From JANNGZ01 sp031404155 (GTDB taxonomy: Bacteria > Pseudomonadota > Gammaproteobacteria > Burkholderiales > Burkholderiaceae_C), in contig JANNGZ010000198.1 in the NCBI GenBank assembly GCA_031404155.1, positions 1-7,266 of the forward strand: a stretch of DNA of 7,266 nucleotides, in the 5' to 3' direction. Positions 6,186-7,266 of the stretch are shown piece by piece. The position numbers and the translations under genes are program-made. Below the pieces are notes generated by a model. The model searched no databases and was not told the DNA's origin. It saw nothing but the letters and a program-made list of their open reading frames with translations. The first letter of the stretch is position 1, and each line of letters begins with the position of its first letter.

Positions 6186-6219
6186 GTCGCCCCGATAGAA
6201 CCAAGAACCCTGGGGCGAC
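6186..6219. promoter_or_regulatory. Inverted repeat ahead of the transposase start
   Basis: GTCGCCCC (6186-6193) and GGGGCGAC (6212-6219) are perfect 8-bp arms separated by 18 nt. The structure ends 14 nt before the presumed GTG start of orfA and just ahead of its ribosome site AAGGA (6224-6228). Leader hairpins that limit read-through translation of transposase are known in other insertion sequences; such a role here is inferred. Confidence 0.4.
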
Positions 6220-6233
6220 GATGAAGGACGAGA

Positions 6234-6393
6234 GTGGCTCGATACGGACAAGCATTCAAGGACAGAGCGGTAGCGTACGGCGTGTACCCCGCAGAGCGGG
6301 ACAAGTGGCGCTCCAGTTGCACCGCCGCGCTGGCCGAGCCCGAGCAAGCGCGGGCCAGCCCGCAAGCCACGCGACAAGGACGAGGACGAATGA
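6234..6393 (+). pseudogene. IS3-family orfA remnant, internally deleted
   Basis: A GTG at 6234, with AAGGA about 5 nt upstream, begins ARYGQAFKDRAVA, the typical start of this orfA type. The reading then jumps at about 6275 to YGVYPAERDKWRSS, which belongs to a region normally some 60-70 codons later, so the helix-turn-helix part is missing. After LAEPEQARASPQATRQ a second deletion at about 6376-6382 removes the leucine-zipper-like end and leaves only the last few codons (KDEDE, stop at 6391-6393) in another frame. As a result the surviving orfA frame reads straight through into the orfB frame at 6390 with no stop. The expected sequence is from memory of the family, so the deletion sizes are approximate. 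Confidence 0.75.
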
Positions 6394-7266
6394 TCGGCCC
6401 CGAAGATCGCCGGACCCTGGCCCACGACATTCACACAGCTCACAGCGCAGGCGCGCGCCTGCGTCTGGCTGCAACACCGCCGGCATCGAGCTGCGCACCT
6501 TGCAGCGCTGGAACGCATGCGGGCCTCGCAGGCTCGGGCCTCATGCAAGGCAATGGCAAGCCGCAGGCGATGCGCCCGGTACCCGCGCATGCGCTGAGCG
6601 ATGCTGAGCGCGCGCAGCTGCTGTGCATGGCCAACGAGCCGCGCTTCGCGGCCGTGCCGCCTGCGCGCATCGTGCCCATGCTCGCCGACGAGGGCGTGTA
6701 CCTGGCCAGCGAGTCCAGCTTCGCCCGCGTGCTGCGCGCCAACGGCCAGTGCCGTCACCGTGGGCGCGCCCGTGCGCCGCACGCGGTGCGCCCGCCCACC
6801 ACCCACATCGCCACGGCGCCGCGCCAGGTCTGGTGCTGGGACATGACCTATCTGCCGGCCGCCGTGATGGGTCGCTGGTTCGACCTGTACCTGATCCTGG
6901 ACCGGTACAGCCGCAAGATCGTGGGCGACAACGGCTCCACGCTGAAGGCCACGACGGTGCTGGCGATGCTCAACTGGCTGGGCGTGAAGCGCTCGTACTC
7001 GCGGCCCCGCGTGAGCGACGACAACGCCTACGCCGAGAGCCTGTTCCGCACGGCCAAGGACCGGCCTGAGTTCCCCGCCAAGGGCTCCACTGATCTGGCC
7101 GCGGCGCGCGCATGGGCCATCGGCTTCGTTGATTGGTACAACGTCGATCATCGACACAGCGGCATGTCGCTACGTCAGCCCGGCGCAGCGACATGCCGGA
7201 GACGATCGCGCCATCCTGGCGGCTCGTCACGCGCTGTACCTCAAGGCTCGCGCGCTCAACCCAGCG
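6390..7266 (+). pseudogene. IS3-family orfB (DDE transposase) remnant
   Basis: ATG 6390 starts IGPEDRRTLAHDIHTAHSAG, the usual orfB beginning. One base seems lost at about 6468-6472, since the helix motif TAGIELRTLQRW continues in another frame; the first frame resumes at about 6515-6540 with GKPQAMRPVPAHALSDAERAQLL. The integrase core follows: Asp in WCWDMTYL (6840), Asp in DNGST (6927) and Glu in DDNAYAES (7035). The last two are separated by the canonical 35 residues, but only 28 residues separate the first two, so roughly 35-40 codons are missing between SRKIVG and DNGST. An extra base at 7164-7168 then shifts the end: the family sequence RYVSPAQRHAGDDRAILAAR continues in another frame from 7168 to the window edge. 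All frames involved stay free of stops. This is a non-functional copy, although one long fused frame remains open. Confidence 0.85.
7161..7197. repeat. Perfect 11-bp inverted repeat at the orfB frameshift
   Basis: GGCATGTCGCT (7161-7171) and AGCGACATGCC (7187-7197) are exact inverted arms with a 15-nt loop. The right arm encodes the family-conserved QRHAG, so it is likely ancestral. The left arm holds the extra base that breaks the frame after HRHSG. Confidence 0.8.

Larger units (their letters stand above)
6160..7266 (+). mobile_element. Degenerate IS3-family insertion sequence (right end outside window)
   Basis: The region holds remains of the two-gene IS3-type transposase, with orfA and orfB overlapping at GAATGA (6388-6393) as in intact members. 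Compared with the family as I remember it, at least three internal deletions and three frame changes are present, so the element cannot code for its own movement. The left end is not fixed: sequence of IS-end character begins somewhere near 6155-6165, just upstream of the permease start. The right end and any target duplication lie beyond the window. Confidence 0.8.

Noticed and set aside
6122..6430. N-terminal extension of the permease up to 6430
   Set aside because: The extra sequence is antisense to the IS remnant, carries no permease-like feature and would displace the normal first membrane helix.
5204..6607. Plus-strand open frame of 467 codons across the permease and the IS leader
   Set aside because: It is Arg/His/Gln-rich shadow of the permease. 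Only its short stretch near 6470-6515 matches a family (the IS helix motif), and that belongs to the frameshifted transposase remnant.

Overview
The window is GC-rich DNA with a strong G/C bias at third codon positions, densely packed with genes of ordinary bacterial type. The protein types, the 5'-GTTCGCCCTGAGCTTG-type intergenic repeats and the remnant of an IS3-family element suggest a betaproteobacterium of the order Burkholderiales (Comamonadaceae or a relative). That assignment is an inference from style, not from a marker gene.

Layout from left to right. (1) Minus strand, cut by the left edge: the N-terminus of a lipoprotein that appears to begin an RCC1-type repeat (1-213). (2) Minus strand: a short-chain dehydrogenase/reductase (SDR) fold protein without the usual catalytic Tyr and Lys (348-1151). 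A decayed intergenic repeat lies between these two genes. (3) A divergent intergenic region with two clear inverted repeats, one of them a perfect 10-bp stem just ahead of the next ribosome binding site. (4) Plus strand: a complete subtilisin-like (S8) protease with an N-terminal propeptide-like domain but no signal peptide (1473-2753), followed by an uncharacterised DUF6065-like protein (2830-3654). (5) A three-copy 51-bp tandem repeat (3679-3831) at the convergent boundary. (6) Minus strand, probably one transcription unit read right to left: an EamA/DMT-family permease (5222-6121), an aldo/keto reductase (4155-5150) and a 95-residue protein that resembles a free-standing subtilisin propeptide (3843-4130). 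(7) From about 6160 to the right edge: a badly damaged IS3-family insertion sequence whose orfA and orfB have been shortened, fused and frameshifted.

The most interesting idea is in the middle. The S8 protease carries its own I9-like propeptide, and about 1.1 kb downstream a small separate gene seems to encode a similar I9-like fold. Free-standing propeptide-like proteins are known elsewhere as subtilisin inhibitors or folding helpers, so these could be a protease and its partner, with the DUF6065-like protein between them of unknown role. This rests on visual alignment only. The second notable item is the IS remnant: its last frameshift lies exactly in one arm of an 11-bp inverted repeat and looks as if it was templated by the other arm.
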